From: Dactylosporangium sp. AC04546
GTDB taxonomy: Bacteria > Actinomycetota > Actinomycetes > Mycobacteriales > Micromonosporaceae
NCBI RefSeq assembly: GCF_022095675.1
Contig: NZ_JAHYSG010000087.1
Coordinates: 1-51,425 of the forward strand
Direction: 5' to 3'
Length of the DNA stretch: 51,425 bases
In this document: in pieces, positions 27,491 through 35,430 of the stretch
Numbering within the stretch: position 1 is the stretch's first letter
Layout: every line of letters starts with the position of its first letter
Notes under the pieces: model-generated
What the model was told of the DNA's origin: nothing
Seen by the model: the letters and a program-made list of their open reading frames with translations, nothing else
The model's database searches: none
Made by a program: the position numbers and the translations under genes

Positions 27491-28312
27491 GTGCATTTTC
27501 AACTGTTGGGACCACTGCATGTCCACAACGGGACGGCGACCTTCAATCTCACGGCGCCGAAGCCGCGCAAGGTGCTCGCGCTGCTGCTCGCCGACGCCAA
27601 CCGCCCCGTGCAGACCTCGACGCTCGTCGAGGAACTGTGGGGGCTCGAACCGCCGACGAGCGCGGTCACCACGCTCCAGACGTACATTTTCCAGATCCGC
27701 AAGGCCCTCGCGAAAACGTTCGGCCGCGACCGCGCGCAGAGCATCCTCAACACCAAACCGCTGAGCTACTCGATCGCGGTCGACGAGCAGCACCTCGACA
27801 TCCTGCTGTTCCGGCGGCTCGCCGCCGACGGGCGGGCGGCGATGGAGCGCGGCGAGCACGAGCTCGCGTCGGCGCGGCTGTGCCGGGCCCTGGACCTCTG
27901 GCGCGGCCCGGCCTTCGCCGACGTCGCCACCGGCCCGGTCCTCAACGTCCACGCCGTCGAGCTGGAGGAGCGGCGGCTCACCGCGATGGAGTGGCGGCTG
28001 GAGGTCGACCTGCACGTCGGCCGGCACCGCGAGGTGGTCGGCGAGCTGACCGGGCTCACCGCCATGCACCCCATGCACGAGGGCCTGCACGTGCTGCTCA
28101 TGGTCGCGCTCGCCGTGTCCGGCCGCCGCTCCGAGGCGCTCGACGTCTACCAGCGGCTGCGGAGCACCCTCATCACCCAGCTCGGGCTGGAGCCGTCCTG
28201 GATGCTGCGCCAAACCCAGCAGGCCATCCTGCAGTCGGACTCCGGCACACCCATTGACGTCCGAGACCTGCTCGAGCAGCGCGAGTCGGGGGCCAGCCGG
28301 CGGATCGCCTGA
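27491..28312 (+). CDS. SARP-family transcriptional activator (second copy)
   Basis: 273 residues from a GTG after GGAGGCTAC. It has the winged-helix domain (FQLLGPLHVHNGTATFNLTAPKPRKVLALLLADANRPV; TTLQTYIFQIRKALAKTFGRD) and the BTAD (LWRGPAFADVATGPVLNVHAVELEERRL, then MHEGLHVLLMVALAVSGRRSEALDVYQRLRSTL). It has the same length and plan as the first SARP and an identical RBS-start leader. It sits divergent from the ACP/carboxylase operon and upstream of the methyltransferase and M20 genes. Likely a pathway-specific activator; which operons each SARP serves is unknown. Confidence 0.92.
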   Translation: MHFQLLGPLHVHNGTATFNLTAPKPRKVLALLLADANRPVQTSTLVEELWGLEPPTSAVTTLQTYIFQIRKALAKTFGRDRAQSILNTKPLSYSIAVDEQHLDILLFRRLAADGRAAMERGEHELASARLCRALDLWRGPAFADVATGPVLNVHAVELEERRLTAMEWRLEVDLHVGRHREVVGELTGLTAMHPMHEGLHVLLMVALAVSGRRSEALDVYQRLRSTLITQLGLEPSWMLRQTQQAILQSDSGTPIDVRDLLEQRESGASRRIA

Positions 28313-28362
28313 CGTGGCCGGACCGCCGGGCGCGCTGCCGTGCGCCGTTGGAGGAACCGGTG

Positions 28363-29229
28363 ATGGATGTCGTCAAGCACAAGCGCGCGATCACGGAGGT
28401 GTTCGACCGCGCCGCGGCCGAGTTCGACGGCTCCGGTGTGGCGTTCTTCGGGCCGATCGGGCGGCGTGTGGTCGAGCTCGCCGGGGTCCGGCCCGGCGAC
28501 GCGGTGCTCGACATCGGCTGCGGCCGTGGCGCGATCCTGTTCCCGGCGGCCGGCGCGGCCGGGCCCGGCGGCTCGGTGCTCGGCGTCGACGTCGCCCAGG
28601 GCATGGTCGACGCGGTGCGCGCCGAGGCCGACCGGAGCGGGCTCGCCCACGTCACCGCGGTCGTGATGGACGGTGAGCGGCTGCGGCTCGGCGCCCTGCG
28701 CTTCGACGCGATCCTCGCCGGGTTCAGCATCATGCACATGCCGAGCGCGCCCGGCGTCCTCGGCAGCTACCTGCGGCTGCTCCAGCCCGGCGGGGTGCTG
28801 TGCTTCAGCGACCTGGTCGACGAGGACGGCCTCCCGCCGTTCGTGCCGCGGCCCGTGTTCGAGCTGCTGCGGCCGTACTTCCCGGCCGGCCCCGACCCGC
28901 GGGAACGCGGCCGCGACAGCTGGTCGCACCGGGTCGAGGACATCGAACGGGCCCTCGGCGGCCTCGGCTTCGACCGGGTGCACGTCCACGAGGAGACGTT
29001 CGACATGGTCCTCGAGTCGGGCGAGCAGTGGATCGCCTGGAGCATGTCGACCGGCCTGCGGGCCGCCTGGGACAACGTGCCGGCCGCGGACGCCGCCCCG
29101 CTGCGCGCGAGCGTCGCGGCCGGCGTGGAGCGGCTCCGCGACGCCGCCGGCGGCCTGCGCCTGCGGGTGCCGGTCCGGTACGTCACCGGCCGCCGGCCGC
29201 TCGACCGGGACCGGGAGCGGGCCGCATGA
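28363..29229 (+). CDS. Class I SAM-dependent methyltransferase (UbiE/COQ5-like)
   Basis: 288 residues. Motif I is LDIGCGRG (49-56), followed by VLGVDVAQGMVDAVRAEA and the acidic/post-I region VVMDGERLRLGALRFDAILAGFSIMHM, then LQPGGVLCFSDLVD. This class methylates carbon, oxygen or nitrogen of small molecules. GTG at 28360 in frame is an alternative start; GGAGG lies at 28350-28354. Its stop overlaps the M20 gene start (ATGA), so the two may act on the same intermediate. It is unrelated to the DnrK-like enzyme at 12.7 kb. Target atom unknown. Confidence 0.85.
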   Translation: MDVVKHKRAITEVFDRAAAEFDGSGVAFFGPIGRRVVELAGVRPGDAVLDIGCGRGAILFPAAGAAGPGGSVLGVDVAQGMVDAVRAEADRSGLAHVTAVVMDGERLRLGALRFDAILAGFSIMHMPSAPGVLGSYLRLLQPGGVLCFSDLVDEDGLPPFVPRPVFELLRPYFPAGPDPRERGRDSWSHRVEDIERALGGLGFDRVHVHEETFDMVLESGEQWIAWSMSTGLRAAWDNVPAADAAPLRASVAAGVERLRDAAGGLRLRVPVRYVTGRRPLDRDRERAA

Positions 29230-30653
29230 CCGCGCAGCTGAGCCAGCCGCTCGGGGCGCTGCACCGCGCCGACGACATCGACCCCGTGTCGCTCGCCCAG
29301 TCGATGATCACGTTCGACACGTCGCACAACGGCGAGGGCGCCGACACCCTGCCGTACGCGACGATGCTCGCCCGCGTCTGGGAGCACCACGGCGTCGCGA
29401 CCGAGATCATCGCCACGCCGAAGCCCGGCAACGTGCACTTCCTGGCCCGCGTCCCCGGCGCCGGCCGGCCCGAGCCGTTGCTGCTGCTGTGCCACTCCGA
29501 CGTCGTGCCGGCCGCCGCCGAGCGGTGGCGGGTGCCGCCGTTCAGCGGTGAGATCCACGACGGGCGGCTGTGGGGCCGCGGCGCCGTCGACATGAAGGGC
29601 GCCGCCGCCGCGATCATGAGCGCGGTCCTGCGGCACGTGCGGGAGGGCGCGACGTTCGACCGGGACCTGCTGTACCTCGCCGACTGCGACGAGGAGGGCG
29701 GCTGGTTCGGCACCCGCTGGCTCGTCGAGCACCACCCGGAGAAGGTCCGGGCCGGCGCGGTGCTCACCGAGGGCGGCTGGACGCTGTCCCACCCGGGCCG
29801 GTCCCGGCCGATGCTCGCGTCGATGACCGTCCTGGACCGCACGTTCGGCGCGGTGCGGCTGACCGCGCGCGGGGCGGCGACCCACTCGTCCCGCCCGCTG
29901 CCCGACAGCGCGATCATGGTGCTGGCCCGGGCGGTGAGCACCCTGGAAGGGTTCACGCCCGAGGTGGCGCTCACCGGGCTGACCCGGCGGTACTTCGGCA
30001 CCCTCGCGAAGGCGTCGGAGGATCCCCGCCTCGTCGGGGCGCTCGGCCGGCTGCTCGCCGCGGACACCGCGGGCGAGCGCGCCGCGGCCGCCGCCGAGGT
30101 GGTGGCGGCCGGCCCGTATCCCGCGCTGCACAACGCGATGCTGCGCGCCACCGTCGCGCACGTCGTCCAGGACGGCGGGCTGCGGGCCAACGTCATCCCG
30201 GCCGAGGCCTCGACGCTGCTCCAGCTGCGGTTCACGCCGCAGGGGCAGTCGCCCGCCGAGGTGCTGGCCGCGCTGCGCGCGCACCTGGCCGGGCAGCCGG
30301 TCGAGCTGCGGGTCGTGGGCCCGCCGGGGGAGGAGCCCGGCGACACCCTCGCCCGGTGGGAGCGCGACTGGCGCTGCGCCCCGGCGCCGCTGGACGGCGA
30401 CGTGTTCGCCGCGTGGGAGGCGGCGGTGGGGGAGGTGTACCCCGGGGTCCCCGCCACGCCGGCCCTCTTCGAGGCGTCGACGAGCGGCAAGCCCTGGCAG
30501 GAGCGGGGCGTGCCGGTCTACGGCGTCTACCCGTACGTCGTCGACGACGAGGAGCTCACCGCCATGCACGGCGACAACGAGCGGGTCCGGGTCGAGGCGC
30601 TGCGGGAGGGCGCCGAGCTGATGTACCGCCTGCTGGCCCGCTTCCGGATGTGA
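29226..30653 (+). CDS. M20-family metallo-amidohydrolase (ArgE/DapE/carboxypeptidase-like)
   Basis: 475 residues. Di-zinc ligands are visible: LLCHSDVV (His and following Asp), WGRGAVDMKG (bridging Asp), DCDEEGG (general base Glu and ligand Glu), and the C-terminal MHGDNER His. The dimerisation domain occupies the middle third. Relatives cleave amides: N-acetyl or N-aminoacyl groups, or C-terminal residues. In this cluster it could release a protected or aminoacylated hydrazine unit or trim the lysine-derived part; this is inference. It is translationally coupled to the methyltransferase. Confidence 0.85.
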   Translation: MTAQLSQPLGALHRADDIDPVSLAQSMITFDTSHNGEGADTLPYATMLARVWEHHGVATEIIATPKPGNVHFLARVPGAGRPEPLLLLCHSDVVPAAAERWRVPPFSGEIHDGRLWGRGAVDMKGAAAAIMSAVLRHVREGATFDRDLLYLADCDEEGGWFGTRWLVEHHPEKVRAGAVLTEGGWTLSHPGRSRPMLASMTVLDRTFGAVRLTARGAATHSSRPLPDSAIMVLARAVSTLEGFTPEVALTGLTRRYFGTLAKASEDPRLVGALGRLLAADTAGERAAAAAEVVAAGPYPALHNAMLRATVAHVVQDGGLRANVIPAEASTLLQLRFTPQGQSPAEVLAALRAHLAGQPVELRVVGPPGEEPGDTLARWERDWRCAPAPLDGDVFAAWEAAVGEVYPGVPATPALFEASTSGKPWQERGVPVYGVYPYVVDDEELTAMHGDNERVRVEALREGAELMYRLLARFRM

Positions 30654-30694
30654 ACCCCAGCCCGCCTCGAGGAGCGTCGGCGAGGCTGACCGCC

Positions 30695-31000
30695 ATGCGA
30701 TCGAAGGTTGCCGGCCTGCTCGCCCGGGTGGGCCGGCTGCTGGCCGCGGCGGGCGGCGGCCTCGCGGGCGTGGCCTGCTGCTTCGGGGTGATGCCGCCGA
30801 TATGGCCGGTCCGCGAGCCGTACGAACGGGTGTGGCCGGTCGAGCCCGTCGAGCCGGTGGCGCCGGCCGGGCCGGTGCGGGACGTGGCTCCGGCCGGGAC
30901 GGTGGATGTGGGTACCGTCCCGGCCGGAGACATCGACGCCGAGTGGGCCGCGTTCAACCGGACCGGCAGCTGGCCGCTCGGCGAGCCCGGGCGGTCGTGA
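30695..31000 (+). CDS. Hypothetical small Pro/Val-rich protein
   Basis: 101-residue frame beginning MRSKVAGLLARVGRLLAAAG, with one hydrophobic stretch (LLAAAGGGLAGVACCFGVM) and then a Pro/Val/Glu-rich tail (PVEPVEPVAPAGPV). It could be a small membrane-anchored or secreted protein. Its last 15 codons are made from the 44-bp tandem repeat that continues downstream, which weakens the case for a conserved gene. No clear ribosome-binding site. Low confidence. Confidence 0.3.
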   Translation: MRSKVAGLLARVGRLLAAAGGGLAGVACCFGVMPPIWPVREPYERVWPVEPVEPVAPAGPVRDVAPAGTVDVGTVPAGDIDAEWAAFNRTGSWPLGEPGRS

Positions 31001-31106
31001 TCAGCCGGTCCGGGTGGCCGCCCGGCCAACGCGGCCGCCTCTGGTCAACCGGTCCGGGTGGCCGCTCGGCGAGCCCGGGCGGCCGCGATCAGCCGGTCCA
31101 GGTGGC
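30954..31106. repeat. 44-bp tandem repeat array at the 3' end of the epimerase gene
   Basis: Units begin TCA(A/G)CCGG at 30954, 31001, 31045 and 31089, giving spacings of 47, 44 and 44 bp. Each unit carries variants of GGTGGCCGCTCGGCGAGCCC and ends in a run like GGGCGGCCGCGA. The last unit contains the real stop codon and final Thr-Gly codons of the minus-strand epimerase, so the others look like tandem copies of that gene end. Confidence 0.75.
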
Positions 31107-31661
31107 GAGGAGGCCGCGGTCGTGGGCCTCGGCGACCGTCGGGGCCTGGGCGTCCTTCGCGGACAGCAGCGGCGGGGCCGCGAAGTCCCACGGGAGGGCC
31201 AGCGCCGGGTCGAGGGGGTTGACGTCGACCTGGGTGCCGGGCTGGTGGGCGGTGGACAGCACGTAGGCGACGCAGGCGTCGTCGGTCAGGGCCAGGAAGC
31301 CGTGCACGACGCCCTCCGGGACGTAGACCGCGTCGCCCGCGGCGGCGGTGAGGACGTTGACGGCGTGGGCGCCGAAGCACGGCGAGCCGAGGCGCAGGTC
31401 GACGACGATGTCCCGGACCGCGCCGCGCACGCAGGTGACGAACTTGGCCTGCCCGGGCGGCACCGCCACGCCGTGCAGGCCGCGCAGCGTGTTGCGGCGC
31501 GACACCGAGTAGTTGACCTGCTCGGGGCGGAACCGCTGGCCGGTCGCGGCCTCCAGGTCGGCGAAGCGCACCGACTCGAAGAACACGCCGCGGCTGTCGG
31601 CCAGCGGCTTCGGGCGCACGAGCAGCGCACCCGGCACCGGCAGGGGTTCGAAGGCCGTCAT
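31089..31661 (-). CDS. NDP-4-keto-hexose epimerase (RmlC-like 3,5- or 5-epimerase)
   Basis: 190 residues, an RmlC-type cupin: PKPLADSRGVFFESVRF, LRGLHGVAVPPGQAKFVTCVRGAVRDIVVDLR with the catalytic His, then VYVPEGVVHGFLAL. It epimerises NDP-4-keto-6-deoxysugars at C-5 (and C-3), turning the D-series to the L-series. With the 2,3- and 3-dehydratases elsewhere in the window it most likely acts at C-5 on a 2,3,6-trideoxy intermediate, giving an L-rhodinose-type sugar. It starts 5 bases after the ABC permease stop, on the same strand. Confidence 0.88.
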   Translation of the reverse strand: MTAFEPLPVPGALLVRPKPLADSRGVFFESVRFADLEAATGQRFRPEQVNYSVSRRNTLRGLHGVAVPPGQAKFVTCVRGAVRDIVVDLRLGSPCFGAHAVNVLTAAAGDAVYVPEGVVHGFLALTDDACVAYVLSTAHQPGTQVDVNPLDPALALPWDFAAPPLLSAKDAQAPTVAEAHDRGLLATWTG

Positions 31662-31666
31662 GGGCG

Positions 31667-32509
31667 CTACAACGGGCGGCGGAAGCCGGCCACGGCCGCC
31701 GCGATGCCGACGACCATCAGCCCGGCGCTGGTGGCGACCGAGGCGGCGATCAGGTTGCCGACCGGCAGGTCGAGGGTGAGGCTGCGGGAGGCGTCGATCG
31801 CATACGTCACCGGGTTGACCTTGGCGACCGCCTGCAGCCAGCCGGGCAGGTTGGCGACCGGCACGAACATGCTCGACACGAACATGAGCGGGAACAGCAG
31901 CAGGAAGCCCAGCGCCTGCATCGCCTCCGGGTTGCGCAACCAGGCCGCCAGGGCCAGGAACACCCACACCATCGAGGCGCTCATGAGCGTCGCCAGCAGC
32001 AGCGCGGCGCCGAGGCCGGCCAGCCCGCCGGCCGGGTCGAAGCCGAACACCAGCATCGCCAGGCCGAGCAGCACGACCATGAGGATGACGTTGCGGATGA
32101 CCTCGGCGACGCTGCGCGCGAACAGCACCGAGGACCGGCTGATCGGCAGCGCCCGGAAGCGCGCGAGCAGGCCGCTGCGCAGCTCGGTGGTCAGCGCGAC
32201 ACCGGCCTCCGACGCGACCGACAGCGCCGAGACCACCAGGAAGCCGGGCATCAGATAGTCGACGTAGGTGGCGCCGGCCGGGAAGTTGGCGGTCGTGCCG
32301 AGGCTGCTGAACACCTGGGTGAGCAGCACCAGGAAGACCATCGGCTGCAGCAGCGAGATGATCAGCAGCTTCGGGTTGCGGGCGAGGGCCCGCAGGGACC
32401 GCCCGGCCAGCAGCGCGATCTGGCCGGGCAGGTGCGCGCCCTGCCAGCCGTCGCCCGCGACCGCGGCCTTGCTGTGGGCGGTGTGCGCCCCGATCGTGGT
32501 CATCGCCAT
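31667..32509 (-). CDS. ABC-2 type permease (DrrB-like)
   Basis: 280 residues with six predicted membrane helices (for example LLIISLLQPMVFLVLLTQVF; LILMVVLLGLAMLVFG; LLFPLMFVSSMFVPVANLPGWLQAVAKVNPVTYAIDASR). The last segment is the ABC-2 membrane signature before the final helix. Pairs with the ATPase gene 18 bases upstream to form a daunorubicin-resistance-type exporter for drug or glycosylated product. An in-frame ATG at 32503 is an alternative start. Confidence 0.9.
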   Translation of the reverse strand: MAMTTIGAHTAHSKAAVAGDGWQGAHLPGQIALLAGRSLRALARNPKLLIISLLQPMVFLVLLTQVFSSLGTTANFPAGATYVDYLMPGFLVVSALSVASEAGVALTTELRSGLLARFRALPISRSSVLFARSVAEVIRNVILMVVLLGLAMLVFGFDPAGGLAGLGAALLLATLMSASMVWVFLALAAWLRNPEAMQALGFLLLFPLMFVSSMFVPVANLPGWLQAVAKVNPVTYAIDASRSLTLDLPVGNLIAASVATSAGLMVVGIAAAVAGFRRPL

Positions 32510-32527
32510 GCCCTCCGGCTGGTGTGC

Positions 32528-33472
32528 TCAGGCGGCCGCGGTCGTCTTGCGCGACAGCGAGATGTAGACGTCGTCGAGGGTCGGGTCGGTGAGCTCCAGG
32601 CCGGCCAGCTCCACGCCGGAGTCGGCGAGCGCCGTGGCCACCCGCACCAGGTCGGTCGACCCGCCGACCGGGATGTTGAGCTCCTGCTTGCCGTCGTCGA
32701 ACGAGACCGCGAACGGCGTGCGCTCCAGGGCGCGCAGCGCGGTGCCGGCGTCCTCGGGGCGGGTCAGCGTGACGTGGACGGTGCGCTGCCCGACGCCGGC
32801 CTTCAGCGCGTCTGGCGTGCCGGAGGCGACGACCCGGCCGTCGGACAGCACGGTGATCGAGTGGGCGAGGCGGTCGGCCTCCTCCAGATACTGCGTGGTG
32901 AGCAGGACCGTGGCGCCGTCGTCGACGAGGTTCTCCACGATGTCCCACACCGCGGCCCGGCTGATCGGGTCGAGCCCGGTGGTCGGCTCGTCGAGGAAGA
33001 TGACCCGGGGCTGCCCGACGATGCCGGCGGCCAGGTCGAGGCGCCGCTTCATGCCGCCGGAGTAGGTGCGGACCGGGCGTTTCGCGGCGGCGGCCAGGTC
33101 GAACGCCTCGATGAGCTCGGCGGCGCGGGCGGCCGCCGCCCGGCGCGGCGCGCCGAGCAGCCGGGCGATCAGGACCAGGTTGTCCAGCCCCGACAGCTGC
33201 TCGTCGAGGGCGGCGAACTGGCCGGTGAGGCCGATCGCGCGGCGCACGTCGCGGCCCTGGCGCACGACGTCGAACCCGGCGACGGCGGCGGTGCCGGACG
33301 TCGGCGGCTGGAGCGTGGCGAGGATGTTGACGAGCGTGGTCTTGCCGGCGCCGTTGTGACCCAGCAGGCCCGCGATGGTGCCGGCGGGCACGTCGAGGGT
33401 CACGTCGGCGAGCGCCGTGACCTCACCGAACCGTTTCGTGAGGTGGTGTGCGTGGATCATCATCTCGGTCAT
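32528..33472 (-). CDS. ABC transporter ATP-binding protein (DrrA-like)
   Basis: 314 residues. Walker A GHNGAGKTT, signature YSGGMKRRLDLA, Walker B PRVIFLDEPTTGLDP and an H-loop region VLLTTQYLEEADRLA are all intact, with the C-terminal extension typical of DrrA/DRA family proteins. Start set at the ATG giving MTEMMIHAHHLTKRFGE. With the downstream permease it forms the exporter. It is transcribed divergently from a MarR regulator that probably controls it. Confidence 0.92.
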   Translation of the reverse strand: MTEMMIHAHHLTKRFGEVTALADVTLDVPAGTIAGLLGHNGAGKTTLVNILATLQPPTSGTAAVAGFDVVRQGRDVRRAIGLTGQFAALDEQLSGLDNLVLIARLLGAPRRAAAARAAELIEAFDLAAAAKRPVRTYSGGMKRRLDLAAGIVGQPRVIFLDEPTTGLDPISRAAVWDIVENLVDDGATVLLTTQYLEEADRLAHSITVLSDGRVVASGTPDALKAGVGQRTVHVTLTRPEDAGTALRALERTPFAVSFDDGKQELNIPVGGSTDLVRVATALADSGVELAGLELTDPTLDDVYISLSRKTTAAA

Positions 33473-33497
33473 GGTGGTGTCCCGCCTGAGCAAGTTG

Positions 33498-33512
33498 TGT
33501 GCGATACGCATA
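33498..33512. promoter_or_regulatory. MarR-type operator candidate in ABC/marR divergent promoter
   Basis: TGTGCGATACGCATA is a near-palindrome (TnTGCG-N3-CGCAnA) placed between the divergent ABC ATPase and MarR genes. A closely similar site occurs at 47884-47898. This is the usual location and geometry for MarR autoregulation. Confidence 0.5.
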
Positions 33513-33564
33513 TGTTAGCCCCGGCTCCTGGCACACGGTCAAGCCGGGATGAGATCCTTGCTGC

Positions 33565-34050
33565 ATGGACCAGACCCAGCCCGCCACGCGTGTTTCCGCC
33601 CTGGACTCCTCCGGAGACCCGGGCGTCGCCCTGTTCCGGCTCATCCGGCACTGGGCGCGGCGGGCACCCCAGCGCAGCGCCATGGTCGCCACCGGCTCGG
33701 CCAAGGACGTGCCGCGCATCCTGGTGATCGACGCCGTGGCGACCGCGCACGAGCACGCCGAGTTCGTCGACGTGACGGCCGTGGCGCGGGCGCTGGGCAT
33801 CGACCACTCCGGGGCCAGCCGGATGGTCAGCGACGCGGTGCAGGCCGGGCTGCTCACCCGCAGCACCGCCGCGCACGACACCCGCCACGCCGCCCTGCTG
33901 CTCACCGAGCAGGGCGAGGCCCTGGTGACCGCGGCCCGCGAGTGGCAGAACACGGTGTTCGACGAGTTCACCCACGACTGGTCGGTCAAGGACCGGGCCG
34001 AGTTCGCGCGGCTGCTCGTGCGGTTCTGCGCCGCGGCCACCGCCCACTGA
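33565..34050 (+). CDS. MarR-family transcriptional regulator
   Basis: 161 residues with a winged helix-turn-helix of the MarR type: HAEFVDVTAVARALGIDHSGASRMVSDAVQAGLLTRS, then the wing TAAHDTRHAALLLTEQGEAL. MarR proteins are usually dimeric repressors released by small aromatic ligands. Divergent from the DrrAB-like exporter, it probably induces export when product accumulates. It ends 6 bases from the convergent 3-dehydratase gene. Confidence 0.9.
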   Translation: MDQTQPATRVSALDSSGDPGVALFRLIRHWARRAPQRSAMVATGSAKDVPRILVIDAVATAHEHAEFVDVTAVARALGIDHSGASRMVSDAVQAGLLTRSTAAHDTRHAALLLTEQGEALVTAAREWQNTVFDEFTHDWSVKDRAEFARLLVRFCAAATAH

Positions 34051-34056
34051 GGGCGC

Positions 34057-35358
34057 TCACCGCGACTTCACGAACTCGGTGACCGACTCCACCATGTAGT
34101 CGACCATCTCGTCGGTGATCCCGGGGTACACCCCGATCCAGAACGTGCTCGTGGTGATCAGATCGCAGTCGGCCAGCTCGCCCGCCACCCGGAAGTGCAC
34201 GCCGTCGTAGGCGGGGTGGCGGGTCAGGTTGCCGCTGAACAGCCGCCGGGTGCCGATGCGCCGCTGCTCCAGGAACCGCACCAGGTCGGCGCACTCGAAC
34301 GGCGCCTCGGGCCGGACCGTGATGACGAAGCCGAACCAGCTCGGGTCGGCGCCGGGCGTCGCCTCGGGCAGCAGCAGCCCCGGCACGCCGGCCAGCCCGT
34401 CGCGCAGCCGCCGCCAGTTGCGCCGCCGCGCGTCGCCGAACGCCGCGAGCTTGCCCAGCTGGGTCAGCAGCAGCGCGGCCTGCAGGTCGGTCGCCTTCAG
34501 GTTGTAGCCGACCTGGGAGAAGATGTACTTGTGGTCGTAGCCGAACGGCAGGCCGCCCAGCTGGTAGCCGAACCGCTTGCGGCAGGTGTCGTCGACGCCC
34601 GGCTCGCACCAGCAGTCGCGGCCCCAGTCGCGCAGCGACTCCACCACCCGGGCCAGCTCGACCGTCGGGCTGAGCACGCAGCCGCCCTCGCCGGCCGTCA
34701 GGTGGTGCGCCGGGTAGAAGCTCACCGTCGCCAGGTCGCCGAACGTGCCGGTGAGGCGGCCGCGGTACAGCGAGCCGACCGCGTCGCAGTTGTCCTCCAC
34801 GAACAGCAGCTCCCGCTCGCGGGCGAGCGCCGCCACCTCCGCCACCTCGTACGGGTTGCCCAGCGTGTGCGCGAGCATGATCGCGCGGGTGCGCGGGCCG
34901 ATCGCCGCGCGGATGTCCTCGACCGTCGGGTTGTAGGTGCCGAGCCGCGAGTCGACGAAGACCGGCACCAGGCCGTGCTGCACGATCGGGTTCACCGTGG
35001 TCGGGAACCCGCACGCCGCCGTGACCACCTCGTCGCCGGGCCGCAGCCGCACGTCGCCGAGCCGGGGGGAGCACATCGCGGCGACCGCGAGCAGGTTCGC
35101 CGACGAGCCGGAGTTGACCAGGTGGGCCTTGCGCAGGCCGAAGTACCGCGCGAACTCGCTCTCGAACCGGCGCGCGTTGACGCCGGAGGCGATGCGGAAC
35201 TCCAGCGCGGCCCGCGTGAGCGCGACGCGGTCGTCCTCGTCGAGCACCGCGCCCGACGGCAGGATCGGTGTCTCGCCCGGCACGAACGGCCGCGGCGGGG
35301 CCGAGCGGTGGTAGTCCCGGACGCCGGACAGGATCTGTGCGAGCAGCTGATCGTCCAC
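34057..35358 (-). CDS. NDP-4-keto-6-deoxyhexose 3-dehydratase (E1/SpnQ type, PLP and [2Fe-2S])
   Basis: 433 residues in the DegT/DnrJ/EryC1 aminotransferase fold, but the PLP-anchoring Lys is replaced by His219 in SFYPAHHLTAGEGG, the mark of the E1 family of C-3 dehydrases. The iron-sulfur pattern C-X57-C-X1-C-X7-C is exact: Cys191, Cys249, Cys251, Cys259. The enzyme removes the C-3 hydroxyl through a PMP-bound radical mechanism with a reductase partner; none is obvious in the window, so a housekeeping ferredoxin/flavodoxin reductase may serve. The product is a 3-deoxy (here 2,3,6-trideoxy) sugar. It is therefore not an amino-sugar transaminase. Confidence 0.94.
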   Translation of the reverse strand: MDDQLLAQILSGVRDYHRSAPPRPFVPGETPILPSGAVLDEDDRVALTRAALEFRIASGVNARRFESEFARYFGLRKAHLVNSGSSANLLAVAAMCSPRLGDVRLRPGDEVVTAACGFPTTVNPIVQHGLVPVFVDSRLGTYNPTVEDIRAAIGPRTRAIMLAHTLGNPYEVAEVAALARERELLFVEDNCDAVGSLYRGRLTGTFGDLATVSFYPAHHLTAGEGGCVLSPTVELARVVESLRDWGRDCWCEPGVDDTCRKRFGYQLGGLPFGYDHKYIFSQVGYNLKATDLQAALLLTQLGKLAAFGDARRRNWRRLRDGLAGVPGLLLPEATPGADPSWFGFVITVRPEAPFECADLVRFLEQRRIGTRRLFSGNLTRHPAYDGVHFRVAGELADCDLITTSTFWIGVYPGITDEMVDYMVESVTEFVKSR

Positions 35359-35430
35359 TCGCGCATTCTCGGCGGGGCCGCTCGCGCGGCGCTCCAGTCA
35401 GGCTCGACCCGCGCTGCCTAGCGTTGCCGC

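Noticed and set aside
34057..35358. Amino-sugar transaminase (DesV/EryCI type)
   Set aside because: The PLP lysine is His and four iron-sulfur cysteines are present, so it is a C-3 dehydrase.
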